64,000 nt of DNA. Origin: CAWHHZ01 sp963829355 (GTDB lineage: Bacteria; Acidobacteriota; Thermoanaerobaculia; Gp7-AA8; JAHWKK01). A program made the translations under genes and the position numbers. The stretch is from the NCBI GenBank assembly GCA_963829355.1, contig CAWHHZ010000013.1, positions 310,001 to 374,000 of the forward strand, in the 5' to 3' direction. The notes beneath the pieces were generated by a model. The model did no database searches, was not told where the DNA came from, and was given only the letters and a program-made list of their open reading frames with translations. Of the stretch, positions 35,196 to 43,445 are shown one piece after another; position 1 is the stretch's first letter; each line of letters begins with the position of its first letter.

Positions 35196-35785
35196 CAGCG
35201 TCGCGCCTCGTCGCGTTGTCCCGCACCAGATTCGTTCTTACGCGAATGCTCGTCGATCAGTTTGATGGCGGCTTCGTTGAAAGCCGGGATGTCGTCGGGT
35301 TTGCGACTGCTCACCCAGTTGCCGTCGCGGACGACGTCGCGATCGACCCACTCGCCACCCGCGTTCCTGATGTCGTCCTGTACGGTGTGATAGCTCGTCA
35401 TCGTGCGGCCGTCCACGAGATCCGCCGAGACCAGAAGCCACGGGCCGTGGCAGATGACTGCGACCGGCTTTCCCGACTTGTCCATGGCCCGGACGAAGTT
35501 CCGTGCATTCTCATCCATCCGGAGATTGTCGGCGTTCATGACTCCACCTGGCAGCAGCACCGCGTCGAAGTCTGCCGGATCGGAATCTGCGATTTTCCGG
35601 TCGACGTCGAACTGATCGCCCTTCTCATCGTGATTCATCCCCTGGACCTTGCCGCTCTTCGGGGCCAGAATCGACGTTGTTGCGCCGGCAGCCTCCAGAG
35701 CCTCGCGGGGCTTGGTGAGCTCGACCTGCTCGAATCCATCAGTGACCAGGATTGCGACCTTGCGGCCATTCAGTTTCGTGTCCAT
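35195..35785 (-). CDS. DJ-1/PfpI-family protein (YhbO/general stress protein 18 type)
   Basis: The 196-residue protein has the DJ-1 fold motifs VAILVTDGFEQVELTKPREAL, LLPGGVMNADNLR and the nucleophilic cysteine elbow AVICHGPWLL. YhbO-like members are linked to stress resistance and possibly deglycation or glyoxal handling; the enzymatic role is debated. AAGGAGG lies upstream of the ATG. It is the first gene of an operon with the ASRT-like protein. Confidence 0.9.
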   Translation of the reverse strand: MDTKLNGRKVAILVTDGFEQVELTKPREALEAAGATTSILAPKSGKVQGMNHDEKGDQFDVDRKIADSDPADFDAVLLPGGVMNADNLRMDENARNFVRAMDKSGKPVAVICHGPWLLVSADLVDGRTMTSYHTVQDDIRNAGGEWVDRDVVRDGNWVSSRKPDDIPAFNEAAIKLIDEHSRKNESGAGQRDEARR

Positions 35786-35846
35786 TTCATGATCCTCCTT
35801 CTGTTCGTTTTACTTGTTCTGAAGGTGCAAGAATCAATCACAGACG

Positions 35847-35967
35847 TGTGGGTCGCGCGTCTCGCGCGATGTGTGACGGCATTCTGCCGTCGCACGATGT
35901 TCCGAAGAGGCGGCAAAGTCCGGCGCCGAGACGGCACCGGACATCGGGCCAGAGTCTCCGACCCACA
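35847..35967. repeat. Palindromic element in a divergent promoter region
   Basis: TGTGGGTCG (35847-35855) and CGACCCACA (35959-35967) form terminal inverted repeats, with a strong inner hairpin GTGTGACGGCA-TTC-TGCCGTCGCAC at 35871-35895. It occupies most of the gap between the DJ-1 gene and the next membrane protein gene. Confidence 0.65.
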
Positions 35968-35994
35968 AGCGCTCCTCCTGTATCCTGACGGCCG

Positions 35995-37620
35995 ATGAAA
36001 CATGAACGCCTTTCCGTCCTCGCGCTCACTCTGCTGTTCATCGCGGGGGCTGGTCGTGTGCTGATGCAGATCGCCGCCATGCCCCCTTACGCGGGTCTCG
36101 ACGAGATCTACCACGTGGCACGCGTCAACTTCGTTGCGAACGAAGGCCGGAACCCCACCGCCGCGGAGCCCTCGGTGGCGCGATACATCCATGCGAGTCT
36201 CGGGCTCGAGGAGGGAGCTCAGCCGGATTTCGTGAAGGCGGCTCCCCGGTGGCGCGAAATGGTTCGGGCTGGATATGAGCTCCCGCCGCCGGCACCGGTT
36301 CCGGAAGAGGACCGGACAACGTACCTGACCCCGAACTACCAGGCCCAGCAGGCATCCCCCTACTACGTGGCAGCCGCGGCGGTCACGAGAGTCTTCGGAG
36401 ACGGCTCGAGGCTTTCGGAGCTCAGGGTGCTTCGTGGCTTCTCTGCCGCGCTCGCGCTGATTGCCGTACTCGCCACAGCAGTGATTGGCTACACGGTTGG
36501 CGGCTCGAGAGGTATCGCCGCCGCCGGGCTACTTCTCCTTCTCCCAAACTGGCACACTCTGATGCTGCGTGCGAGTAATGATGCGCTCTCCGTGGCAGCG
36601 CTCGCGGTGGGGCTGGCGTTGACGATTCACGGGTCCAGCCGGCTTCTCACGGTAATTGCGGAGGCGATCTTCTGGGCGCTTGCGCTCGCGACCAAGCTCT
36701 TTACGTGGCCGCTTCTGATCGTGCTTCCACTCGTGTGGTGGCGACAGAGAGCTGACAGGAGACGGATCGCCATCGTTGCCGTCGTGTGCCTTCTGGCTCT
36801 GGTGGCGACCTCTCTGGAGTTGCGATCGCGGACGGGTGTCGCAGTTGGGCTGGGCGCATTCAGCGAGCAGACCGGGGAGAGGGTGGAGCCGAAGCCAATC
36901 GCCTACGGTGAGATGTTGAAGATCACGGTCGCCAGCGGTATCTGGATGAGCGGGCAGCACAACAACGCACTGACCTCCAAAGGCATGGTGATCTACGTAC
37001 TGCCTGCCGTGGGCGTTCTGGCCCTGCTCATTTTTCTCGCACCCCCGAAAGGAGAGTACCGATTCTGGGCTGTCGTGGCGCTTGCCGCACTCGCCGCGTT
37101 CGCCGCGGCGCAGGCGTTCCACGCATCGGCCCATATCCGAAATGCCCGCCTGCTGGGAGAGTCGATGCCTGCAGCCGGGAAGGAGGGATGGTACTGGTAT
37201 GCATTGGCGCCACTGATAACCGGCGTCCTGATCGCGCCTCTGTTCTCGAGGGTGCGGTGTGCATTTCTCGGCGTCGCCGCCGCCTGGCTTCTCATCTGGG
37301 ACGCGATCATCACCGAGGGAGCCCTTTTCAGAGACTACGCGGGCCTGAGCGGACCGGAAACGCCGAGCATGCTTTTTCGCTGGGGCCCGTCGCCCGCGTT
37401 CTCGCTCGAGCTCGGCCCGGCGCTCTCAGGTCTTGCGGTCGGTCCACTGACTTCGTGGGCGGTCATTCTTCGCATCGTCGCGGCTGTTGCGCTGGCCGCG
37501 CTCATTCTGGTGAGCTGCCGTGGGGATCGGGCGTCCTCGCCCGATGTGCAAGGAGGGCCAGCCCGTCCCTCGTCCTCTACCGCTCCGACTTGCCCAGCAC
37601 GACCGGCCGCCATGAGATGA
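35995..37620 (+). CDS. Polytopic membrane protein, glycosyltransferase-C-like
   Basis: The 541-residue protein has about 10-12 transmembrane helices. TM1 is followed by an extracytoplasmic loop with PYAGLDEIYHVARVNF, where the acidic pair resembles the DE/DD catalytic motif of GT-C lipid-linked-sugar transferases. A long loop near residues 60-120 carries YLTPNYQAQQASPYY. The last 35 codons overlap the end of the convergent bactofilin-like gene by 44 bp, and the tail (RPSSSTAPTCPARPAAMR) looks nonconserved. Donor and acceptor are unknown. Confidence 0.7.
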   Translation: MKHERLSVLALTLLFIAGAGRVLMQIAAMPPYAGLDEIYHVARVNFVANEGRNPTAAEPSVARYIHASLGLEEGAQPDFVKAAPRWREMVRAGYELPPPAPVPEEDRTTYLTPNYQAQQASPYYVAAAAVTRVFGDGSRLSELRVLRGFSAALALIAVLATAVIGYTVGGSRGIAAAGLLLLLPNWHTLMLRASNDALSVAALAVGLALTIHGSSRLLTVIAEAIFWALALATKLFTWPLLIVLPLVWWRQRADRRRIAIVAVVCLLALVATSLELRSRTGVAVGLGAFSEQTGERVEPKPIAYGEMLKITVASGIWMSGQHNNALTSKGMVIYVLPAVGVLALLIFLAPPKGEYRFWAVVALAALAAFAAAQAFHASAHIRNARLLGESMPAAGKEGWYWYALAPLITGVLIAPLFSRVRCAFLGVAAAWLLIWDAIITEGALFRDYAGLSGPETPSMLFRWGPSPAFSLELGPALSGLAVGPLTSWAVILRIVAAVALAALILVSCRGDRASSPDVQGGPARPSSSTAPTCPARPAAMR

Positions 37621-38548
37621 ACGCGGGCTCGCGTCGACCGAAGCGTGTGGAGAGAGCGACACCGACGCCGATGAGAGAAGCAATCATCCAGATGATGTTT
37701 CCGACGATCGGAATCATGCGAAGTGCGCCGAGGAAGAGGAGACCGATGACGACCATGGCGAGATCGCCTTTGAGCCATCCTCTCTGCTGAAGCTCCTCAC
37801 GCGTGTCCGGACGCGCGATGCGAGTCCCGATGGCGTGGAAGATGGCGATCATGCCGTAAACCTTGGTCACGACTGCAAAGACTCCTAGCGCGATGAGCAG
37901 CAGCACGCCGATCCCGTAGGGAACGAGATAGCTGAAGACCACGGCGGTCAGGACGAAGCTGGTGAAGGCGACCAGACCGAGCAGGATCGAGTGGAACGTG
38001 CTCGCGCGGACTTCAAGGGACGAGATGCGAACACCTTTGCCGTCGATCATCACGATCACGATGGCGGCCAGAAGCCAGATCAGAAGCAGTGAGAGCTTCA
38101 GAGCCACCGTCACGAGCGAGAATGGCTCAGATGTGGCTGCGACAATCGTTCGTGAGCCAGCCGGAGCACCTTCGAGGGCGGCGGCAACCGATTTCGGCGC
38201 AAAGATGGTCCCGTCGACATTGTCGAATGTGCCGGAGACATTGCCGCCGAGAGCAAACACGTCTCCCTTGATCCGTCCCTCCGCACCGATCGTGATGTCT
38301 GCGCTGAACGCGATCACATCTCCATCGATGACAGTCTCGATCAGCACGTCGCCACCGAGGAGCTGAACGTTGCCGGTCACCGGTGTTTCGAGGACGAGCG
38401 ACTCTCCGAGCGCTGTCACGCCGCCGTCCGAAACAGGTTGCTGTGCACCGGCAATGGGCGGGATCACGGCCGATGCCGTTGCGAACAGTGCGAGAAGGAC
38501 GATCATAATCGCCACCGGACGTTGCAGTGCGGATTTCACTCTAGGCAT
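37577..38548 (-). CDS. Membrane protein with bactofilin-like beta-repeat domain
   Basis: The 323-residue protein has a signal peptide (residues about 12-36), a beta-helix-like segment (SLVLETPVTGNVQLLGGDVLIETVIDGDVIAFSADITIG) like the polymer-forming bactofilin repeats but exported, and then four or five transmembrane helices. Its start overlaps the anti-sigma gene by 8 bp, so it belongs to the sigma/anti-sigma operon and may be a membrane-stress effector. No known function. Confidence 0.75.
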   Translation of the reverse strand: MPRVKSALQRPVAIMIVLLALFATASAVIPPIAGAQQPVSDGGVTALGESLVLETPVTGNVQLLGGDVLIETVIDGDVIAFSADITIGAEGRIKGDVFALGGNVSGTFDNVDGTIFAPKSVAAALEGAPAGSRTIVAATSEPFSLVTVALKLSLLLIWLLAAIVIVMIDGKGVRISSLEVRASTFHSILLGLVAFTSFVLTAVVFSYLVPYGIGVLLLIALGVFAVVTKVYGMIAIFHAIGTRIARPDTREELQQRGWLKGDLAMVVIGLLFLGALRMIPIVGNIIWMIASLIGVGVALSTRFGRREPAFISWRPVVLGKSER

Positions 38549-39017
38549 CGTACCCCCTCGGCCGGCGGCGGAGAAGAACGAGCAGAAGCAGGTTGACGAC
38601 GACGAACAGGATGCCGATCGTGATGTGGAACGAGGCAGGAGCGCTGGCGATCAGTTCGGAAAAACTCGTTGCAAGCTCACCGGGGCTCATCAGTGGAAGC
38701 ATCCTCGAGGCAAGCGTGCGAGCTGCGTAAAACGGCGCTACGCCAGCGGCCATGAATGCTCCGGAGACGAGGATGAAGAGAGTGACGAGCACGGTGACCA
38801 CCAGCCTCCATGAGCGGTAGGGTGCTCCCTCCCACGGCGCGAGCGGCAGCTTTTCGGAGACCTGCCTTCGGAAATCGGGTTTCGTCTCGAGACTGAGGCG
38901 GGCCACGTTCTGCTCGATCGCCTCGATCTCCTGGGCGAGCGCACGACACTCTTCGCACGACTCGATATGAGCCGTGTCGGCGTCGGGATCGTTCCGGTAT
39001 CGCTCGCAATCGCTCAT
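38541..39017 (-). CDS. Zinc-finger anti-sigma factor
   Basis: The 158-residue protein starts with an HxxxCxxC zinc-associated anti-sigma motif (HIESCEEC at residues 17-24), followed by a helical linker, one or two transmembrane helices (VVTVLVTLFILVSGAFMAAG, and FHITIGILFVVVNLLLLVLL at the end). It should hold the ECF sigma factor at the inner membrane. Its ATGA start overlaps the sigma stop by 4 bp, and its end overlaps the next gene by 8 bp. Confidence 0.85.
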   Translation of the reverse strand: MSDCERYRNDPDADTAHIESCEECRALAQEIEAIEQNVARLSLETKPDFRRQVSEKLPLAPWEGAPYRSWRLVVTVLVTLFILVSGAFMAAGVAPFYAARTLASRMLPLMSPGELATSFSELIASAPASFHITIGILFVVVNLLLLVLLRRRPRGYDA

Positions 39018-39601
39018 ACGGATTCCATGTAATGCTCGAGCCTTTCCTTGAGCATGTTACGCGCCCGGAAGAGCTTGTTCTTCACCGTGCCGAGAGGAAG
39101 TTGCTTCACCTCGGCAATCTCGTCGTAGCTGAGCTCCGCAAAGTGGCGAAGCTCGATGAGGTCCCGGTAATCCTCGGGAAGATCCTGGACGGCAGTTTCG
39201 ATGGCGTCGGCCATTTCGATGTTGAAGACGGCTCTGTAGGGAGAGACGACGTCGGCCTCGATCTGCATCTGTCGTTCTCCACCCTCCTGACGGTCCTCTT
39301 TCGTCAGGGACTCCTCGGGCAGAGTCTTCTTGCGGATCTGATCGATCGCCGCGTTCTGGGCGATTCTGAATATCCAGGTCGAGAACTGGTACTTCGGATC
39401 GTACCGATCGAGAGCCATGTACACTTTGATGAAAATCTCCTGGGCGAGATCATGGGCGTCCTCGTAGTTGCGGATCATCCGGTAGACGTAGTTGATCAGC
39501 CTCCGTTCGTACCGCTGCACCAGCTCCGCGAACCGCTCCTGCTCACCGGCAAGAATCGCGGCAACGAGCTCGCGGTCTTCGAGAACCTCCAGATTCGTCA
39601 T
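39014..39601 (-). CDS. ECF-type RNA polymerase sigma factor (RpoE-like)
   Basis: The 195-residue protein has sigma region 2 (INYVYRMIRNYEDAHDLAQ, FIKVYMALDRYDP, FSTWIFRIAQNAAIDQIRK) and region 4 (LPEDYRDLIELRHFAELSYDEIAEV, LPLGTVKNKLFRARNML), an RpoE-like ECF factor. The ATG at 39601, with AGGAAA upstream, matches family N-termini better than 39682. The downstream coupled anti-sigma factor implies release upon an envelope signal. The ABC gene diverges 55 bp away, sharing the promoter region. Confidence 0.92.
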   Translation of the reverse strand: MTNLEVLEDRELVAAILAGEQERFAELVQRYERRLINYVYRMIRNYEDAHDLAQEIFIKVYMALDRYDPKYQFSTWIFRIAQNAAIDQIRKKTLPEESLTKEDRQEGGERQMQIEADVVSPYRAVFNIEMADAIETAVQDLPEDYRDLIELRHFAELSYDEIAEVKQLPLGTVKNKLFRARNMLKERLEHYMESV

Positions 39602-39656
39602 TGATTTCCTACGGCTCCGAGGAGCGAATGTTTCCGTGCGATCATAACCTCCACTG

Positions 39657-40394
39657 ATGATAACCGTTTCGAAACTCACCAAGCGTTATGGCGACTTCAC
39701 GGCGGTCGATGCGATCGACCTGGAGGTGGGCGAAGGTGAAATATACGGTTTTCTCGGCCCGAATGGAGCGGGGAAAACGACCACGATCCGGATCATGGCG
39801 TGTCTGTCGGTGCCCACGACGGGCTCCGTGGTGGTCGATGGGCATGATGTCGTCGACCAGGCTGATGCGGTCAAACGGATCACCGGATACATCCCGGATC
39901 GCCCTTATCTCTATGAAAAGCTGACCGGCAGGGAACATCTGCGATTCGTGGCGGACCTGTACCGCGTCGATTGGCAGGAGTCCGCTGGCGAAGTCGAGGA
40001 CCGGGTCAGAGAGTTTGGACTCGACCGATGGATCGATGCCCGGATCGAGAACTATTCGCACGGAATGAAACAGAAGCTCGTCCTGATCGGATCGCTGATT
40101 CACCATCCTCGAGTCCTGATCATCGACGAGCCGATGGTGGGGCTGGACGTTCTCGCGCAGAAGCAGGTGAAGCAGCTTCTGCGGGACCAGGCGGCCAGAG
40201 GTCAGACGATCTTCCTCACGACCCACACCCTGTCGGTGGCCGAGGCCGTATGTGATCGGATCGGGATCATCGATCACGGCAGGATCATCGCCACGGGAAC
40301 AAGCGAGGAGATCAAACGGGTTGCCGGTCGCCCAGGCAGCCTGCTGGAGGATATCTTCCTGCAACTGACACACACGGAGAGTGAGATCGAATGA
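39657..40394 (+). CDS. ABC transporter ATP-binding protein
   Basis: The 245-residue ATPase has Walker A GPNGAGKTTT, signature YSHGMKQK, Walker B LIIDEPMVGLD and the H-loop TTHTLSVAE. It resembles the ABC-2 exporter subgroup (CcmA/NatA type) with Asp-Arg-Pro-Tyr after the Q-loop. No permease gene is adjacent: the next gene is prmC, overlapping by 4 bp (ATGA). The export substrate is unknown. Confidence 0.92.
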   Translation: MITVSKLTKRYGDFTAVDAIDLEVGEGEIYGFLGPNGAGKTTTIRIMACLSVPTTGSVVVDGHDVVDQADAVKRITGYIPDRPYLYEKLTGREHLRFVADLYRVDWQESAGEVEDRVREFGLDRWIDARIENYSHGMKQKLVLIGSLIHHPRVLIIDEPMVGLDVLAQKQVKQLLRDQAARGQTIFLTTHTLSVAEAVCDRIGIIDHGRIIATGTSEEIKRVAGRPGSLLEDIFLQLTHTESEIE

Positions 40395-41239
40395 GAATCG
40401 GAGAACTGTTGAAGGCGATGCGCGCGGAGGCGGCAGCAAGACGACTGAATCCTCGCGATGCCGATCTCCTTCTCAGTGACGTGCTGCAGAAGCCGGTGGC
40501 GTGGCTGATCGGACATGATGAGGAAGAGGTGTCGGCGGAAGACGAGGACACCTACACCGATCTGCTGGCAAGACGGTTCCGGGGCGAGCCGCTCCAGTAC
40601 ATTCGCGGACGATGCGAGTTCTACGGACGCGATTTCGTGACGGACCGGCGTGCTCTGATTCCGCGACCCGAGACGGAGCACCTGGTTGAGAGTGCGGTCT
40701 CGCTGATTCCGCAGAACGGAAGGGTCATCGATGTCGGGACCGGAAGCGGATGCATCTCGGTGTCCGTCGCGCTCGAGCGGCCTGACCTCACGATGTTCGC
40801 GACGGACATTTCCATCGAAGCGCTCCATGTCGCGCGCACGAACCGGGACAGGCTCGGCGCGCAGGTCGAGCTTCTGGTGGCCGACAGCGTGAGAGGTTTT
40901 CATGGTCCGTTCGACGCCATCATGTCGAATCCGCCGTACATCCCCGCAAAGGAGATTCCGTATCTTCAGAGCGAGGTGCGGGAGCATGAACCGAGAGTCG
41001 CACTGACCACCGGTGGTGAGGGCCTGGATGTCGTCCGGGAGCTCGTCGATCTCGCTCCCTCGCTTCTGACCCCCGAGGGGCGGCTCTTCATGGAGATCGG
41101 ATATCAGCAGCGCGATGCGGTGGAGCGTCTCGCGGAGGAGCGGGGCTGGGGGTCGATCCGCTTCGTGGATGATCTGGCGGCGATTCCGCGCATGGCACTG
41201 CTCGAAGGCGTACCCGCGGAATTGAAAATTGGGAATTGA
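40391..41239 (+). CDS. prmC: Release factor glutamine methyltransferase PrmC
   Basis: The 282-residue protein methylates the GGQ glutamine of peptide-chain release factors. It shows the helical N-terminal domain, GRCEFYGRDFVTDRRALIPRPETE, SAM motif DVGTGSGCISVSVA and the catalytic NPPYIP at about residue 178. The stop codon lies within a tandem repeat (41221-41250), so the last residues KIGN are repeat-derived. prfA is not adjacent. Coupled to the ABC ATPase gene. Confidence 0.93.
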   Translation: MRIGELLKAMRAEAAARRLNPRDADLLLSDVLQKPVAWLIGHDEEEVSAEDEDTYTDLLARRFRGEPLQYIRGRCEFYGRDFVTDRRALIPRPETEHLVESAVSLIPQNGRVIDVGTGSGCISVSVALERPDLTMFATDISIEALHVARTNRDRLGAQVELLVADSVRGFHGPFDAIMSNPPYIPAKEIPYLQSEVREHEPRVALTTGGEGLDVVRELVDLAPSLLTPEGRLFMEIGYQQRDAVERLAEERGWGSIRFVDDLAAIPRMALLEGVPAELKIGN

Positions 41240-41250
41240 AAATTGAAAAC
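41221..41250. repeat. Short tandem repeat over the prmC stop codon
   Basis: Units of about 9 bp, AATTGAAA(AT), run from inside the last prmC codons (the stop TGA belongs to a unit) into the intergenic gap. Confidence 0.7.
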
Positions 41251-41296
41251 GAGAAGCGGCGATGTGAGCGACCGTCCTGAGTGAGGAGGAGATGCG

Positions 41297-41647
41297 ATGA
41301 ACGATCCGAACTGTCTGTTCTGCAAAATCATTCGAGGGGAGATTCCGGCGAAGAAGGCGTACGACGGGGAAGACGTCGTGGCGTTCGAGGATGTCAATCC
41401 GCAGGCTCCGACCCACATCCTGGTCGTACCGCGCCGGCACATCGGACGACTCGCTGATCTCGAGCCAACCGACGCGGAGACCATCGGCAAGGTGATGGTC
41501 CGGGCGATTGAGATCGCGAGAGACCAGGGACTCGATGAAGACGGCTACCGGGTTGTCGTCAACAACGGCGAGGCAGCCGGACAGACAGTTTTCCACATCC
41601 ACGTCCACCTGCTGGGCGGCCGTTCGTTCCGCTGGCCACCGGGCTAG
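41297..41647 (+). CDS. HIT-family nucleotide hydrolase (HinT-like)
   Basis: The 116-residue protein has the histidine triad HIHVHLLGG near the C-terminus and the N-terminal CLFCKIIRGEIPAKKAY typical of HinT (purine nucleoside phosphoramidate hydrolases). A zinc-binding pair is suggested by CLFC. GAGGAGGAG at 41282-41290 precedes the ATG. Length is typical. It may be co-transcribed with prmC, 57 bp upstream. Confidence 0.93.
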   Translation: MNDPNCLFCKIIRGEIPAKKAYDGEDVVAFEDVNPQAPTHILVVPRRHIGRLADLEPTDAETIGKVMVRAIEIARDQGLDEDGYRVVVNNGEAAGQTVFHIHVHLLGGRSFRWPPG

Positions 41648-41734
41648 GAACGCTGGTGGCTCCCGCTCTGCGGACCTTCATCACAAGGGAGCTGTGGACG
41701 ACACTCAGCGTCGATTGCGAGTGCAAGAAACGCT

Positions 41735-41861
41735 GTCATCCTGAGCCGCCGGAGCGAAGCGTAGGACGGTCGAAGGATCGCGTCGAGTCATACTCGCCCT
41801 GAATTTCTTCGCAATTCACCTCGAGTATTGCCGTACGCGATCCTTCGCCTCTCAGGATGAC
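41735..41861. repeat. REP-like palindromic element
   Basis: Opens GTCATCCTGAGCCGCCGGAG, ends CCTCTCAGGATGAC. It shares an extra upstream block (GAGTGCAAGAAACG) with the copy at 29130-29276. It lies between convergent HIT and gcvPB genes. Confidence 0.85.
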
Positions 41862-41898
41862 AAGCTGCTTTTCACGTTCGAACCGACGACAGCGAGAG

Positions 41899-43431
41899 TC
41901 AGCGTTCCTCGGGGGTCCACCGGAGTACTGGCTGTCTTGCGGCTCTGGCTTCGTCGAGGCGGCGGACCGGGGTCGTGTGCGGTGCGGTTTTCACGAGCTC
42001 GGGATCGTTCTCGCACTCCTTCGCGATCGCGATCATCGCCTCGCAGAACGCGTCCAGCTCTTCCTTCGGCTCGCTCTCGGTCGGCTCGATCATCAGCGCT
42101 CCCGGGACGATCAGCGGGAAGTAGATCGTCGGCGGGTGGAATCCGAAGTCCATCAGGCGTTTCGCGATGTCGAGGGTGTGGACGTCGTTCTTCGTCTGCC
42201 ACTTGTCATCGAACACCACCTCGTGGAGCGACGGCGCGTCGTACGGCAGGTGGTAGCTGTCTTTGAGCCGTGCGCGGATGTAGTTTGCGTTGAGAACCGC
42301 GATCTCCGCGATCCGCCTGAGTCCGCTTGCACCCATTGACCGGATGTAGCTGAGGGCACGGACCAGGACGTTGAAGTTGCCGTGGAACGCTCTCATTCTA
42401 CCGATCGAATCGGGATGGTCGTTGTCCAGATAGAACGTTCCATCCTCGCGGCGCTCGATGGTTGGCGTTGGCATGAACGGAATCAGCGAGTCGGCGACGC
42501 CGACCGGCCCCGCACCAGGTCCTCCACCACCGTGAGGCGTGGAGAAGGTCTTGTGAAGGTTCATGTGCATCACGTCGATGCCCATCGGTCCGGCCTGCGC
42601 CAGGCCGACGAAGGAATTCAGATTCGCGCCGTCGCAGTAGAGGTACGCGCCCTTCCTGTGAAGAATGTCGGCGATCTCGACGATGCGGCTCTCGAAGACG
42701 CCGAGCGTATTCGGCGCAGTCAGCATCAGTGCGGCGACGTCTTCGTTCACTTCCTTCTCGAGTAGATCGAGATCGAGCGTGCCGCGTGAGTTCGACTTGA
42801 GCTCTTTGACGCTGTAACCGGCGAATGCCGCCGAGGCGGGATTCGTTCCGTGCGCGCTGTCGGGGATCAGGATGTGCTTGCGCGGGTTGCCGCTCTTCTC
42901 GAGCGCCTTCTGAATCATCAGGATTGCGGTCAGCTCTCCATGAGCTCCGGCGACGGGCTGGAGCGTGACGCGCGGCATGCCGAGGATTTCCTTGAGCACT
43001 TGCTCGAGCGTCCAGATGATCTCGAGACAACCCTGAACCTGCGATTCGGGCTGCATCGGATGCGCGAGAGCAAGTCCCGGGATCCGCGCCATCTCCTCGT
43101 TGATCCGCGGGTTGTGCTTCATCGTGCAGCTTCCGAGCGGATAGAGGCCGCCGTCGATCGAGACGTTCAGTTTCGACAGGCGCGTGAAGTGACGCATCAC
43201 GTCGACCTCGGAGACCTCGCACTCGTTCGCAATCTCGTCCCGCACATGTGTGTCGGGAAGGAGTGATTCGAGCGACTCCTCGGGGACGTCCATCTCCGGG
43301 AGTCTGTAACCGCGCCGGCCCGGGCGTGAGCGCTCGAAGATCAATCCTTCACGGCGCAGTCCCTGATCGACGGCAGTGCGCTCGGCAGCTCGCGATCCGG
43401 TTTCGTTCATCAACATCTCTTCGGTCGTCAT
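41899..43431 (-). CDS. gcvPB: Glycine dehydrogenase (decarboxylating) subunit 2
   Basis: The 510-residue protein is the PLP-carrying half of a split P-protein. It has AHGTNPASAAFAGY and the PLP lysine motif NLHKTFSTPHGGGGPGAGPVGV. With GcvPA it decarboxylates glycine and passes the aminomethyl group to lipoylated GcvH. It follows gcvPA by 14 bp. Several ATGs at the N-terminus (MTTEEMLMNE) leave the exact start open. Confidence 0.95.
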   Translation of the reverse strand: MTTEEMLMNETGSRAAERTAVDQGLRREGLIFERSRPGRRGYRLPEMDVPEESLESLLPDTHVRDEIANECEVSEVDVMRHFTRLSKLNVSIDGGLYPLGSCTMKHNPRINEEMARIPGLALAHPMQPESQVQGCLEIIWTLEQVLKEILGMPRVTLQPVAGAHGELTAILMIQKALEKSGNPRKHILIPDSAHGTNPASAAFAGYSVKELKSNSRGTLDLDLLEKEVNEDVAALMLTAPNTLGVFESRIVEIADILHRKGAYLYCDGANLNSFVGLAQAGPMGIDVMHMNLHKTFSTPHGGGGPGAGPVGVADSLIPFMPTPTIERREDGTFYLDNDHPDSIGRMRAFHGNFNVLVRALSYIRSMGASGLRRIAEIAVLNANYIRARLKDSYHLPYDAPSLHEVVFDDKWQTKNDVHTLDIAKRLMDFGFHPPTIYFPLIVPGALMIEPTESEPKEELDAFCEAMIAIAKECENDPELVKTAPHTTPVRRLDEARAARQPVLRWTPEER

Positions 43432-43445
43432 CGTCGTCGCTCCGT

